From assembly GCA_963711675.1 (NCBI GenBank), contig CAVQFB010000010.1:124001-188000 (forward strand): DNA of 64,000 nucleotides, in the 5' to 3' direction. The first letter of the stretch is position 1, and every line of letters starts with the position of its first letter. The notes under the pieces were generated by a model. That model did not search any database, was not told where the DNA came from, and saw only the letters and a program-made list of their open reading frames with translations. The stretch comes from CAVQFB01 sp963711675 (GTDB taxonomy: Bacteria > Acidobacteriota > Terriglobia > Terriglobales > Acidobacteriaceae). Position numbers and translations under genes: made by a program. Positions 9,531 to 18,470 of the stretch are shown here, in pieces.

Positions 9531-9851
9531 GTATCCCTCCAAGGAACTACTCGCTTTATTTTTGATGTCTATGCAGATTTCAAAACTGGGAGCCCAAACG
9601 GCGAGAAGAATCGCCGTGGCAAAATTAAAGACGGAGAATTCTACAGCATCGCGTGCTTAAAGCGAAAGTTGCCCCTCAACATTTATCACGTATTACCCGA
9701 ACCACAGCTATAACCCGCCATTTCAGCGTCTCAGAATGATATAGCTGCGCCTCAGCGGGTGCCGGACTTGCCGGACCCGGTCCGAATCAGGGCCGAAAAT
9801 TCCATTTCTGGTATTGCCCACCCGATCAGAAGCCGAAATAATGGGTACTCC
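9531..9851. promoter_or_regulatory. Divergent intergenic region
   Basis: These 321 bases lie between the OmpA-like gene (minus) and the second NtrC-type regulator (plus), so promoters for both must be here. I see no convincing sigma-54 (-24/-12) or strong sigma-70 match. It is more AT-rich than its surroundings around 9545-9700. Confidence 0.4.
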
Positions 9852-11258
9852 ATGAATCAGGACAAAGTGCTGATCGTTGAAGACGAAGAAAACGAGCGTA
9901 CCGGCTTGGCCGAACTAGTCTCCTCTTGGGGATATCGTACCGACACCGCCCGCGATGGCGTGGAGGGGCTTGAAAAAGTCGAATATTGGGCGCCTTCCAT
10001 AATCGTTACAGATCTGAAGATGCCCCGTATGGGCGGAATGGATCTGCTGGAACGGCTTTCCGAGCAGGCCCAACCCGTCGCCGTCATCGTAGTTACCGCC
10101 CAAGGGACCATCGACAGCGCCGTCCAGGCCATGCGCATGGGCGCCTATGACTACGTTCAGAAGCCCATCGATACGAATCGCCTGCGTACCATCTTGCAGA
10201 ACGCGTCGGCTCTTCTCGGCACGCGCACTGAGCTCGAGGTCACTCGCCGCAAACTGCGCGACACCGGGTCTCTCGGCAGGTTGGTCGGACCCTCCAAGAA
10301 AATGCAAGAGATTTTCCACCTGATCGAGATGGTGGCCCCCAGCACCGCTTCCGTGCTCATTACCGGCGCCAGCGGCACGGGAAAAGAACTTGTCGCTCGC
10401 ACCATCCACGATCTCAGCCCCCGAAAAAATAAGCCGTTCGTCCCCATCAACTGCGCTGCTATCCCAGAAACACTGATCGAGAGCGAAATCTTCGGCCACG
10501 AGAAGGGTGCCTTCACTGGTGCCCTGGAGCGCCGCACTGGCTGTTTTGAGCTGGCGGAAGGCGGCACTCTGTTGCTCGACGAAATTGGCGAAATGCCGGT
10601 CGCCACTCAGGCCAAGCTGCTGCGCGTGCTTGAAGATCACAGATTTCGCCGTCTGGGTAGCAAAATGGAGACCACCGTCGACGTCCGCGTCCTCGCCGCC
10701 ACCAACAAAGTTCCCGAAGAAGCCGTCGCCAACGGCGAACTGCGCCAGGATCTCTACTATCGCCTCAACGTCTTTAACATCCACATGCCTCCGCTGCGCG
10801 AACACAAAGAGGACGTTGCTGACCTGGTCCAATCTCTGCTCGCTGAAATGAGCGCCAAACATGGACGCAAGGTTGCCACCATCAGTGAAGCGGTCCTCAA
10901 CGTGTTCAACAATTACTCCTGGCCGGGCAACGTCCGCGAAATGCGCAACACGCTGGAGCGCGCGGTAATAGTCTGCGAAGGGGGCGTAATCGAAACCAAA
11001 CATCTGCCCCCCGGTTTTGGCCAGACCACGGTGCGCCCCGCTGCTAACGACCCCGACGCCGTCCGCTTGGGCGTAGGCACCACGGTGGAGGAAGCCGAAA
11101 GGCTGCTGATCCTGAAGACCTTGGAAGCTACCAGCAACAACAAGACGCGAGCCGCGGAAATCCTCGGTATCAGCCTGAAGACTTTGCATAACAAGCTGAA
11201 GGAGTACGGCAGTGCTGCGGGGGACGGAGCGCCCGGCAAAGAGGAAGAGCACGCCTAG
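9852..11258 (+). CDS. Sigma-54-dependent response regulator (NtrC family)
   Basis: The 468-residue protein has a receiver with D54 (VTDLKMPRMGG), an AAA+ domain with Walker A GASGTGKE at 172-179, the sigma-54 loop GAFTGA at 219-224, and a C-terminal Fis HTH (NNKTRAAEILGISLKTLHNK). The ATG at 9852 begins directly with MNQDKVLIVEDEE, the first strand of the receiver, so the 31 residues that an upstream start would add are rejected. It is followed after 83 bases by a membrane histidine kinase on the same strand, its likely partner. It is similar in architecture to the regulator at 2475-3890 but lacks that protein's N-terminal extension. Confidence 0.93.
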   Translation: MNQDKVLIVEDEENERTGLAELVSSWGYRTDTARDGVEGLEKVEYWAPSIIVTDLKMPRMGGMDLLERLSEQAQPVAVIVVTAQGTIDSAVQAMRMGAYDYVQKPIDTNRLRTILQNASALLGTRTELEVTRRKLRDTGSLGRLVGPSKKMQEIFHLIEMVAPSTASVLITGASGTGKELVARTIHDLSPRKNKPFVPINCAAIPETLIESEIFGHEKGAFTGALERRTGCFELAEGGTLLLDEIGEMPVATQAKLLRVLEDHRFRRLGSKMETTVDVRVLAATNKVPEEAVANGELRQDLYYRLNVFNIHMPPLREHKEDVADLVQSLLAEMSAKHGRKVATISEAVLNVFNNYSWPGNVREMRNTLERAVIVCEGGVIETKHLPPGFGQTTVRPAANDPDAVRLGVGTTVEEAERLLILKTLEATSNNKTRAAEILGISLKTLHNKLKEYGSAAGDGAPGKEEEHA

Positions 11259-11341
11259 CGCTTCAAGCCGCACATGCGGGGACTGTGCTCCATCGCGGCT
11301 GGCTGCATCCAAGCTTTTCTGAAACCATTTAGAGCGGAAGC

Positions 11342-13204
11342 ATGAGCCGTAAAACTAAAATCGTGCTCGCCATTACCTTGATGATCGTGGTGATGGTCTC
11401 CGCGTTTTCTTACCTGTACGTCTCCCAGATCCTCCGCCAGCGGGTAAATTCCGCGTATGAAACCGCGACCCTGCTCGCTGCGCAGCTTGCCTATGCGGCC
11501 AACGACGCCGCACCCGATCTGGGCGATACCCGAGTCGACACCAGGAATGAAAAGGCAGTACACAACGCAATCTCAGACTACTTGCAAACTGACCAGGGGC
11601 TGAATAATGCTCTCGAGTCGGTGGTGGGCAACTGGCTGATCGTCTATGACGCCGCGGTTGTCAACACGGACGGGCGCGCCATTCTCCACAGCAATCCCGA
11701 GCTGGTTTCCAAAATGGTGAGCCCGCGTCCAAACTTCTTGACCGTGCGCGACGCACATTTCTGGGAACAACTCCGGATGGTGTATCGCCCTGCCGCCGTC
11801 TACGATGTCAGCCTGCCTCTTCAGCTCGACGGCGTCCCGTTCGGCAATGTCCGCGTCGGGGTATCCACCGTCTTCCTGCGCAGTGAGGTCACCCCCAAGC
11901 TCCGGCACGCCATCTTCTTTTCGGCGGTATCCATCGTTCTTTCGCTCTTCCTCGCCGCCGCCGTGTCCAATCTCGCTCTCGGCCCTTTGAAAGAACTCAG
12001 CCGCAATCTCGACAGCGTGAGCGCTGGCTCTCCCGATCTGCTTGCCAATGGCGAACCCCGCAACGACGAGTACGGATTGGTTACCTTGAAGATCGCCCAT
12101 CTGGGGCGGCAAATGCGGGACACCAATCAGATCTTCTCCGCCCTCAAGGACAACGTGGAACAGGTGATGTCCAAGTTGCAGGATGGTCTCATGCTGTTCA
12201 CCCGCGACTCTCGTGTCGTGCTGGTGAGCGCTTCCGCCGAGCGCTTCCTGGGGCGTCCCCGTCGCGAGATTCTCGGTCGCACTGTCAAGCAAATCTTCTT
12301 GGAATCCTCCCCGCTCGGCGCTCTGGTCCTGCAGGGATTTGAGAAACGCCGCCCGATCATGCAAAGCGAAGTGGAGAGTGAACGCGGCCGGCACGTCCAG
12401 CTGACCCTCGACTTTATCCAGGAGCGGGGTACCCAGATCGGTGCACTGCTCACCCTACGCGACACCGAATCCGTCCGCCGCATCGAAGGCGAAATCGAGA
12501 TGTCTCGCCGCCTTTCCGCCAGCGGCCGGCTCACCCGCGGCGTCGGCCACGAAGTCAAGAATCCCATTAACGCGATCGTCCTGCATCTGCAGCTGCTGCA
12601 AAACAAACTGCAACAGGTCGATCCTGACACCAAGCGGCACATGGACATCATTGGCAGCGAGCTCCATCGTCTCGACCGCGTCGTGCAGGTCCTGGTCGAC
12701 TTCACGCGCCCCCACGACCTCCACCCCGAAGAGCTCGACCTTCGCAAGCTGCTCGACGACGTCGCGCTCCTGGCAGGACCCGACGCCGAACAACATGGCG
12801 TCAAGATTACTCGCAACATGCCGCCCGATCCCCTGAACGTCAAGGTGGACGGTGATTTCATGAAGCAGGCGTTCCTCAACATCGTCCTGAACGGAGTTCA
12901 GGCCATGGCGAACGGGGGCACACTATCCATCTCGGCGAAGCGTGAAGATCACATCGTCGTGGCAGAGATCAGCGATGAGGGTGGGGGCATCCCTCCCGAA
13001 GTCCAGGACAAGATCTTTGAGCTCTATTTCACCACTAAGGAGGGGGGCAGCGGGATCGGTCTTGCCCAGACTTATCAAATCCTGCAATGGCATTATGGAT
13101 CGGTCGACTTCGAGTCTACCGCCGGAAAAGGAACGACCTTTCGATTGCGTATCCCTCTTGCCGAGACCCCGCTGGCCGCTCTCAAGGAGGTTGCGCAAAA
13201 GTAG
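11342..13204 (+). CDS. Membrane sensor histidine kinase (HAMP-PAS)
   Basis: This 620-residue kinase has one TM helix at about 8-27, a ~150-residue periplasmic sensor, a second TM at about 190-212, then a HAMP linker and a PAS domain (about 265-370). DHp H403 lies in RGVGHEVKNPINAI, and the ATPase domain has N box NIVLNGVQAM and glycine boxes DEGGGIP and GGSGIGLAQ. The HEVKNPIN form is usual for NtrB/AtoS/ZraS-type kinases that pair with sigma-54 activators, agreeing with the regulator gene just upstream. The signal is presumably extracytoplasmic and is not identifiable. Confidence 0.92.
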   Translation: MSRKTKIVLAITLMIVVMVSAFSYLYVSQILRQRVNSAYETATLLAAQLAYAANDAAPDLGDTRVDTRNEKAVHNAISDYLQTDQGLNNALESVVGNWLIVYDAAVVNTDGRAILHSNPELVSKMVSPRPNFLTVRDAHFWEQLRMVYRPAAVYDVSLPLQLDGVPFGNVRVGVSTVFLRSEVTPKLRHAIFFSAVSIVLSLFLAAAVSNLALGPLKELSRNLDSVSAGSPDLLANGEPRNDEYGLVTLKIAHLGRQMRDTNQIFSALKDNVEQVMSKLQDGLMLFTRDSRVVLVSASAERFLGRPRREILGRTVKQIFLESSPLGALVLQGFEKRRPIMQSEVESERGRHVQLTLDFIQERGTQIGALLTLRDTESVRRIEGEIEMSRRLSASGRLTRGVGHEVKNPINAIVLHLQLLQNKLQQVDPDTKRHMDIIGSELHRLDRVVQVLVDFTRPHDLHPEELDLRKLLDDVALLAGPDAEQHGVKITRNMPPDPLNVKVDGDFMKQAFLNIVLNGVQAMANGGTLSISAKREDHIVVAEISDEGGGIPPEVQDKIFELYFTTKEGGSGIGLAQTYQILQWHYGSVDFESTAGKGTTFRLRIPLAETPLAALKEVAQK

Positions 13205-13257
13205 TTCTTCGACGCCCGAATCTTCTCGTGAGGAGATCGGCGCACAGCAATCAACCT

Positions 13258-13764
13258 ATGCCTCTAATCCGTTTGCTTGCGGTCTCCCTCGTACTCAACG
13301 GCTCTCTGGCCGCTGCCAGACCTCAGAACGCTCCTCCGCCTTCCGGAACAACCCAGGAAACCAAACCGCAGCCCCAGAGCCAGCCTTCTTCCGGTAACGC
13401 GAGCCAGCCAACGACTCCACGCCCGCATCACCGCAGGCACACACGGACGCTCGGTTCGGGTCCAACCAAGAAAGTTGTGCGGGAGGGTGGAACCGCCGAA
13501 ACCGAATCTCAAATCACGCCCAGCATGACCCTCGAGGAAGCTTCGCACCAGCGTCAAACGACAGCCCAGTTACTGGCGTCAACCGATCTGAACTTGCACA
13601 AACTGTCTTCGCGACAGCTTGACCTGTCCCAGCAGGCCACCCTCGGTCAGATCAACACATTCATGCAACAGGCCAAGAAGGCCGTAAGCACAGGCGATGT
13701 CCAACGCGGCCACAATCTCGCCCTGAAAGCCCTTCTGCTCTCCGACGACCTCGTAAAGCACTAA
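13258..13764 (+). CDS. Exported proline/glutamine-rich hypothetical protein
   Basis: This gives 168 residues from the ATG at 13258, chosen because it opens a signal peptide (MPLIRLLAVSLVLNGSLAAA); the frame extends further upstream only by overlapping the kinase. A low-complexity Pro/Gln/Thr linker (about 22-55) is followed by a basic patch and a ~90-residue helical domain ending GDVQRGHNLALKALLLSDDL, which resembles a single TPR-like hairpin. It lies 53 bases behind the kinase gene on the same strand and may be co-transcribed. Function is unknown; a periplasmic or surface role is inferred from the signal peptide. Confidence 0.65.
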   Translation: MPLIRLLAVSLVLNGSLAAARPQNAPPPSGTTQETKPQPQSQPSSGNASQPTTPRPHHRRHTRTLGSGPTKKVVREGGTAETESQITPSMTLEEASHQRQTTAQLLASTDLNLHKLSSRQLDLSQQATLGQINTFMQQAKKAVSTGDVQRGHNLALKALLLSDDLVKH

Positions 13765-14254
13765 TACAGTCAACGCTCACGATTTCAGCGGTCCCCGTGC
13801 CACTTTGCGTATATCGAAAGCGTAGGATAAACAACTGAGCCATATGACTCGCGTCCGCCCGTGACGCCAACTTTTCCAATAATTTTGTCATCCTGAGCGC
13901 AGCGCAAGTTTCGCGGAGCGAAAGTCGCGCGCAGTCGAAAGCCTGCCCTGAGCGAACCTGAGCTCACGCGAGGGGAGTCGAATGGGGACCTGCTTCCCCC
14001 CACTAACGCTCAGGCACGTCGACGCTCCAGGAGTCCCGCTCTTGCGCTTTCTGCTAGCGGATGAACACGACTAGATAAACGCATGCTCACGTGAGGGCAC
14101 GACTTCAGTCGTGCCACGAACCTGACCTTCTTGTCATTCGGAGCCGTCCGTAACCGCGCTGGCGCGGCAGGACGAGCGAGGGATCCGCAGTTCCGTCTTG
14201 CTGAGAGGCACTTGAGGAAAGAAGTGGCGCAACTCTCGACTACCCCTTGGCGAC
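13765..14254. other. Intergenic repeat cluster
   Basis: There is no gene in these 490 bases. They hold one copy of the ~100-bp GTCATCC...GGGGACC dispersed repeat (13887-13990), a 21-base palindrome GGGCACGACTTCAGTCGTGC(C) at 14095-14115, and a GTCATTCGGAGC...GGGATC element near 14133-14193. It separates convergent genes. Confidence 0.7.
13887..13990 (+). repeat. Dispersed intergenic repeat, copy 1
   Basis: It starts GTCATCCTGAGCGCAGCG, contains AGCCTGCCCTGAGCGA and CTCACGCGAGGGGAGTCGAA, and ends GGGGACC. Three further copies in the same orientation are at 16464, 18280 and 27905. Confidence 0.8.
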
Positions 14255-15400
14255 CTACTTCGCTTTCGATCGCGCTGTATTCACTTTCAACAACAGATCC
14301 TTCGCCGGCTGTTGCATCGGCCCTTCCATTTTCACCACTTCGTTCAACACGTTGCGAGCGTCGTCGATCTTGTTCAGCTTCGCGTAGGCATAGCCCAGCC
14401 GATACAAAGCTGCTGCGTAGGACACGTCATCCTGTCCCTTCAACAGTTCGGCCGCAGTTTTCAACTCCGGCACCGCAGCCGCAGTCTTGTCCTGTTTCAT
14501 GTAGGCGTAGCCCAGCGTCGAGTGCGCCATCCCTCCCGAAAGCTTGCGTGAGCGATCGGCATCCGGCGCATCCGCTTTCGCCAATTCCACCACCTTTTGC
14601 GAATACGTAACCGCCTTGGCGATACTCGCGGGCTTCGTGTCCTCAACATACGAATTGGCCAGCAGCAACAGCGCCGGAATGCTCTTCGGATTCGTGGCCA
14701 GCGTCTTCTCGCCGTAGGACAGCAACCGCGCCGAGTCGTTCAGTTGTCCCGGCCCCAACGTATACATCGCGTATTGCGCCACCTGTTCCTGGAACCGTGA
14801 GTCGGGAAACGCCGCTGTGAACTGCTCGATGTAGGCCATCCGCGCTTTCGGGCTCTTCTCGTCCGTGATCACGTTGAACCCTGCCGTCTCCAGAAACTCG
14901 TAGGAGCTCTTCGCCCCTTCCTTTTCTTCGTTAAGTCGCGCCTTGAACTGGTCGTCGCTCATGCCTTCAGGCTTCGCCTCTTTATCAATGCCGTTGTACG
15001 CTGCGCCCCCCTTCGATGCGTATTCCATGGTCTTGGCGTTGTCTTTCATCTGTGCCGCGATGTTCGTATTCGACACGATGATGTCCAGATTGTGCGGAGC
15101 CCCTGCCAGCGCCTTGTCGCCGTAGGCGAGCGCCTTCGCCAGATCACCCGCACTCTGGTAGGCCTGCGATATCTGCCAGTTTCCGTACGCCACCGCCGCT
15201 GGATTCGAAGAGAACTTCTGCACGAAGTCCTCGTACATCGACGGCTTCTTCTGCGCGTCCTGCTCGTTCGTGATCGCCTGTAACGCCTGATCCTCCGGCG
15301 TCCCCGCCGGGATCACAATCTTCTCCAGTTGCGCAAAGGAATATGCAGATAAAGAGAGACACAGCGTGACCAGCAGCACCAAAAGCGAAACCCGCTTCAT
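14255..15400 (-). CDS. Exported TPR protein
   Basis: This is 381 residues from the ATG at 15400, which opens a signal peptide (MKRVSLLVLLVTLCLSLSAY, then SFAQ); an open frame reaching 15568 would mask it. The rest is almost wholly helical with several TPR-like pairs, such as NWQISQAYQSAGDLAKALAY and STLGYAYMKQDKTAAAVPEL, then ALYRLGYAYAKLNKIDDARN. It is probably a periplasmic protein-interaction scaffold. Such Q-led exported TPR proteins are common in Acidobacteriota; the partner is unknown. It is a lone gene flanked by repeats. Confidence 0.8.
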   Translation of the reverse strand: MKRVSLLVLLVTLCLSLSAYSFAQLEKIVIPAGTPEDQALQAITNEQDAQKKPSMYEDFVQKFSSNPAAVAYGNWQISQAYQSAGDLAKALAYGDKALAGAPHNLDIIVSNTNIAAQMKDNAKTMEYASKGGAAYNGIDKEAKPEGMSDDQFKARLNEEKEGAKSSYEFLETAGFNVITDEKSPKARMAYIEQFTAAFPDSRFQEQVAQYAMYTLGPGQLNDSARLLSYGEKTLATNPKSIPALLLLANSYVEDTKPASIAKAVTYSQKVVELAKADAPDADRSRKLSGGMAHSTLGYAYMKQDKTAAAVPELKTAAELLKGQDDVSYAAALYRLGYAYAKLNKIDDARNVLNEVVKMEGPMQQPAKDLLLKVNTARSKAK

Positions 15401-15540
15401 ACGCCACCTCGCCAGGAAGAAACCCGCAAATTGAACTCTATTTAGCGCGCATCCTATCGCTGAACCGGTGTACAGGCAAGGAGGAACCGCACCGTGTGCC
15501 GTGACGCAGAGACCCCGCGCGAGCGCCACAGCTCGCGTAG

Positions 15541-15562
15541 GGGCGGACGCCCTCGTCCGCCC
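15541..15562. repeat. Short palindromic intergenic repeat (GGGCGGAC hairpin), copy 2
   Basis: It is identical in its core to 386-407, including the preceding CGTAGG. It lies in the 215-base gap between the TPR gene and the methyltransferase gene. Confidence 0.75.
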
Positions 15563-15615
15563 TTCCATTTGTCATCCGGTTGATTCTCTATCAGGGGATC
15601 GCGCGAAGCCGCCCT

Positions 15616-16266
15616 TCACTTTCTCCCTTCCCGCTTCTGCGCCATCACCAACCCTCGAGGCGTCGGCAGTAATACGACCGAAATCAGACCATCTTTTTCC
15701 AGCTTCAACGCTGCCTCTCGTACCAATCTCAGATGGGAACTCGCATCGTGCATCAGGATCACGCCATAAGGATTGATTTGCGGCAGGAATCGCCGCACCT
15801 CCTGCTCCCGTATCGGCATGTCGCTGTCACTGAAGAAAAGGTCGATCGTACCCTCGACTCTCATGTCCAGGCTGGACTCATTTCGCAACTCAATCCACTC
15901 CGCTAATCCTGACTTCTCGACCCTCTCCTTCGCATTGGTATAAACCTTCGGATCAAACTCGCAACTGATCACCTTGCCGCGCCCGTTCGCCTTCAGCCCT
16001 TCCGCGATCCACAGCGTGCTGATCCCGCTGAACGTCCCAGTTTCCACGACTAACTCCGGCTTGATCGTCGTCACCAGGGTTCGCACAAACTCCAGCACCT
16101 CGACCTCGGCCGTCATCGAGTCGAACATGCTCCAGCGTTCCGGGTGCGGACACTCCGGCGTCGCCCGGTGATATTCCGGCTGTAGTTGATCGCCGGTGCG
16201 TTCAATCTGTCGCAGGATCTTGTGTTCCTGCTTCTCTCTCTTGCCGAAGATGCGTCGAAGGCCCAT
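15616..16266 (-). CDS. Class I SAM-dependent methyltransferase
   Basis: This is 216 residues from the ATG at 16266 (MGLRRIFGKRE); an upstream start would add 15 residues unlike the family. Motif I is LVVETGTFSGIST, followed by an acidic residue after strand 2 (VISCEFDPK) and IDLFFSDSD as the motif near strand 4. A late MHDASSH segment resembles the metal or general-base site of Methyltransf_24/cephalosporin-hydroxylase-like enzymes. It probably methylates a small molecule or sugar. The substrate cannot be stated; the gene stands alone. Confidence 0.75.
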   Translation of the reverse strand: MGLRRIFGKREKQEHKILRQIERTGDQLQPEYHRATPECPHPERWSMFDSMTAEVEVLEFVRTLVTTIKPELVVETGTFSGISTLWIAEGLKANGRGKVISCEFDPKVYTNAKERVEKSGLAEWIELRNESSLDMRVEGTIDLFFSDSDMPIREQEVRRFLPQINPYGVILMHDASSHLRLVREAALKLEKDGLISVVLLPTPRGLVMAQKREGRK

Positions 16267-16682
16267 GCAGAGCGAGTATATACAACTGAAGTTGTGATCC
16301 AGCGCAACCACTGGATGGCTAGCAAGGCCTATGGGGACCCGCAGTATCCGTGTGGCGCGGGCGCCCCCGCCTGCGTGAGCGAATCAGATCCGAGTCCGTG
16401 TGACGAGCAGCCAGCTGTCGCCTCGCGTTGTGTCGGCACTGCGTTGAGGACAATTCCGAAGTTGTCATCCCGAGCGCAGCGCTTTTCACCGCGGAGCGAG
16501 AGCCTGCCCTGAGCGACCTCGCGTACGCGAGGGAGTCGAATGGGGATCTGGCGCGGACCACCACTGGCAAAGCTGGACAGCCACAAACTACAAGCCCTAA
16601 TTTTCTCCGTGTCTCCGTGCCTCTGTGGTGAATCGTCCCATGCACAATTGGCCCCTCCCACTTTTTCATTTACATTGAATTT
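16267..16682. other. Intergenic region with repeats
   Basis: These 416 bases lie between divergent genes. They contain a GC-rich GGCGCGGGCG element (16354-16375), the second copy of the ~100-bp repeat (16464-16552), and a TCCGTGTCTCCGTGCCTCTG tract (16607-16626) that resembles tracts near 31790 and 46770. A long minus-strand open frame running over this region and the next gene is treated as a shadow. Confidence 0.6.
16464..16552 (+). repeat. Dispersed intergenic repeat, copy 2
   Basis: GTCATCCCGAGCGCAGCG opens the copy, GAGCCTGCCCTGAGCGA is in the middle, and GAGTCGAATGGGGATCTGGC ends it. Confidence 0.8.
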
Positions 16683-17939
16683 ATGCGCGCAATTTTCGAA
16701 AAGCGCGGCCTTCGATTCGTTTTCGCGGCCAATGTCATCTCCATGCTGGGCAGCGGCATGAATTCCGCCGCCGTCGCGTGGTTCATTCTCCAGTCCACGC
16801 ACTCCGAGATGGCGCTGGGCACACTCGCCGTCCTGCAGACCGTCCCGGCCATGCTGATGCTGCCCTTCACCGGCGTCATCATCGACCGCGAGGACCGTCG
16901 CCGCCTCGTGATGATGCTCGACGCCGCCCGCGCCATCATCATCCTCACCGTCGCCATCCTCGCTTTCATGGGGCGCGCTCACGTCTGGCAGCTTTACCTG
17001 ATGAACACACTCGTTGCCGCCGGCTTCTGGATGTTCTGGCCCACCATCACCGCGCTCATTCAGGAGCTCACGCCCGAAGGCCAAATCGTTCAGGCCAACA
17101 CTTTCCTTCTGGCTGGAGTTCAGGGTGGCTGGCTGATCGCCGGCTCGATCGTCGGCTTCGTCTACAACCACATCGGTCTCGGCGGCGTCCTGCTGATCGA
17201 CGTCAGCACCTACGTCGTCTCCTTCTTCTGCTACTTCGCCGTGCGCAAGGGACATCACGTTGTCCCTCGTCCCGCCGAACTGCGGCATGACATCGTCGCC
17301 GCCGAGAGCACTGTCGAACGTTTCTGGCGCGACCTGCGAGATGGCCTCCATTTCCTGCGTGACCACCCCAGAGTGATCTTCCTCGGTGTCAGCTGGGCGC
17401 TGTTCCTCGGTGCCATGATGACCGGCGTAGTCGTCACCGCTCCCTTGAGCGACCGCATCTTCCACAAAGGCGCCGTCGGCTACGGATGGCTCAACGCCGG
17501 TTGGGGTACGGGTGCCTTCATCAGCGCGCTTTATGCGCCTTGGCTCATTTCCCGCTGGGGGGCGCGCGGCTCCATTGCAATTTCCATGGGTCTGCTGGCG
17601 GTCTTCATGACGGCCTCGCCGTACGCGTGGGCGCTGGCCTTCGCGGTATTCCTTTACGCCATCATGGGATCGGCTCGCGGCCTCAGCGGCGTCGCCATGA
17701 ACACCAGCATCATGCAGCAAGTGCCGCCGCACTTCATGGGACGCGTGCAGAACACTTTCTACTTCGCAGGCACCGCTCTCCAGGTTGTGCTCGGGCTTCT
17801 GGTCGGCGCGGTCTCGCACGAGGTGAGTCTGACAGCAGGCTTCGCCATCATCGGCTTCGTTTACGTGATCGCTTTCATCAGCGCCGTCTGGCCGCAACCC
17901 GAGCTGGCCTCGGAGGCAGTCGCCGAAGCTGCGGAGTAA
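16683..17939 (+). CDS. MFS transporter (EntS/MFS_3-like exporter)
   Basis: This 418-residue membrane protein has about 12 predicted helices. The first opens RFVFAANVISMLGSGMNSAA, and the loop between helices 2 and 3 carries the MFS signature as GVIIDREDRRRL, with the usual Asp and Arg residues. The overall pattern matches MFS_3 drug/siderophore exporters. It probably effluxes a small molecule by proton antiport. The next gene begins 3 bases after its stop. No regulator is nearby to hint at a substrate. Confidence 0.85.
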   Translation: MRAIFEKRGLRFVFAANVISMLGSGMNSAAVAWFILQSTHSEMALGTLAVLQTVPAMLMLPFTGVIIDREDRRRLVMMLDAARAIIILTVAILAFMGRAHVWQLYLMNTLVAAGFWMFWPTITALIQELTPEGQIVQANTFLLAGVQGGWLIAGSIVGFVYNHIGLGGVLLIDVSTYVVSFFCYFAVRKGHHVVPRPAELRHDIVAAESTVERFWRDLRDGLHFLRDHPRVIFLGVSWALFLGAMMTGVVVTAPLSDRIFHKGAVGYGWLNAGWGTGAFISALYAPWLISRWGARGSIAISMGLLAVFMTASPYAWALAFAVFLYAIMGSARGLSGVAMNTSIMQQVPPHFMGRVQNTFYFAGTALQVVLGLLVGAVSHEVSLTAGFAIIGFVYVIAFISAVWPQPELASEAVAEAAE

Positions 17940-17942
17940 GAC

Positions 17943-18245
17943 ATGATTGACAAGTACGAATCACGACGAATCAGGGCAGAAATCCGCCGGGTACTCCTAA
18001 ACGTCTGGGATCCGATCGGAATCAGGGATGAACCAAACGCTCAGGACGAATGCGATTGCTGCCTCGGGACTCTGTTTGACTTGCTCATGACTAACGCCAC
18101 GGATGACCAGATCGCGGAATATCTGTGGCTACAAGGAACGGAGCATATGGGCCTTCAGCTTCAGAAAGAGGGAATGTACCCGACCGTTGCGGCACTCCGC
18201 CAAATCCCACTGCGAAGGGCTCGCACTGACAGTGCTTCAACTTAG
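17943..18245 (+). CDS. Conserved hypothetical 100-residue protein
   Basis: The gene begins 3 bases after the MFS gene with ATG and a GGAGTAAG upstream sequence, so it is translationally tied to that gene. The core (RRVLLNVWDPIGIRDEPNAQ, then DECDCCLGTLFDLL, then DDQIAEYLW) matches a pattern I recognise in many soil bacteria, where a conserved WDPIG and DE(Y/C)D are followed by a helical tail. The paired cysteines in CDCC are unusual, since tyrosine or serine is common there. Function is unknown. The C-terminal ~20 residues are low-complexity and may be less conserved. Confidence 0.7.
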   Translation: MIDKYESRRIRAEIRRVLLNVWDPIGIRDEPNAQDECDCCLGTLFDLLMTNATDDQIAEYLWLQGTEHMGLQLQKEGMYPTVAALRQIPLRRARTDSAST

Positions 18246-18279
18246 AAAGCGGATTGGTCTCGCAATCCTTCTCAGAAGA

Positions 18280-18372
18280 GTCATCCCGATGCCCCGCGTT
18301 TTCGCCAGCGGGGCGAGAGCCTGCCCTGAGCGCCTCCGAGCATGCGCGAGGAGAAGTCGAACGGGGATCTGG
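18280..18372 (+). repeat. Dispersed intergenic repeat, copy 3
   Basis: This copy is more diverged: GTCATCCCGATGCCCCGCG at the start, GAGAGCCTGCCCTGAGCG inside, GTCGAACGGGGATCTGGCG at the end. It lies between the hypothetical gene and fabI. Confidence 0.75.
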
Positions 18373-18470
18373 CGAGGAGCGTTTCAGCCTGACCAACTGC
18401 CTTAACGTCCTTCTGTAGCAATCCCACCATCTGCGCTGGTATCCTTGCGGTTCGCCATTGGAGAATATTC

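Noticed and set aside
9915..11312. A 465-codon minus-strand open frame opposite the NtrC-type regulator
   Set aside because: It is complementary to a well-supported AAA+ regulator and shows no recognisable motif; GC-rich codon bias explains it.
16329..17897. A 522-codon open frame on the minus strand opposite the MFS transporter
   Set aside because: Its translation is rich in Asp, Glu, His and Gly with no domain, and it is the antisense shadow of a clear 12-TM transporter and a repeat region.
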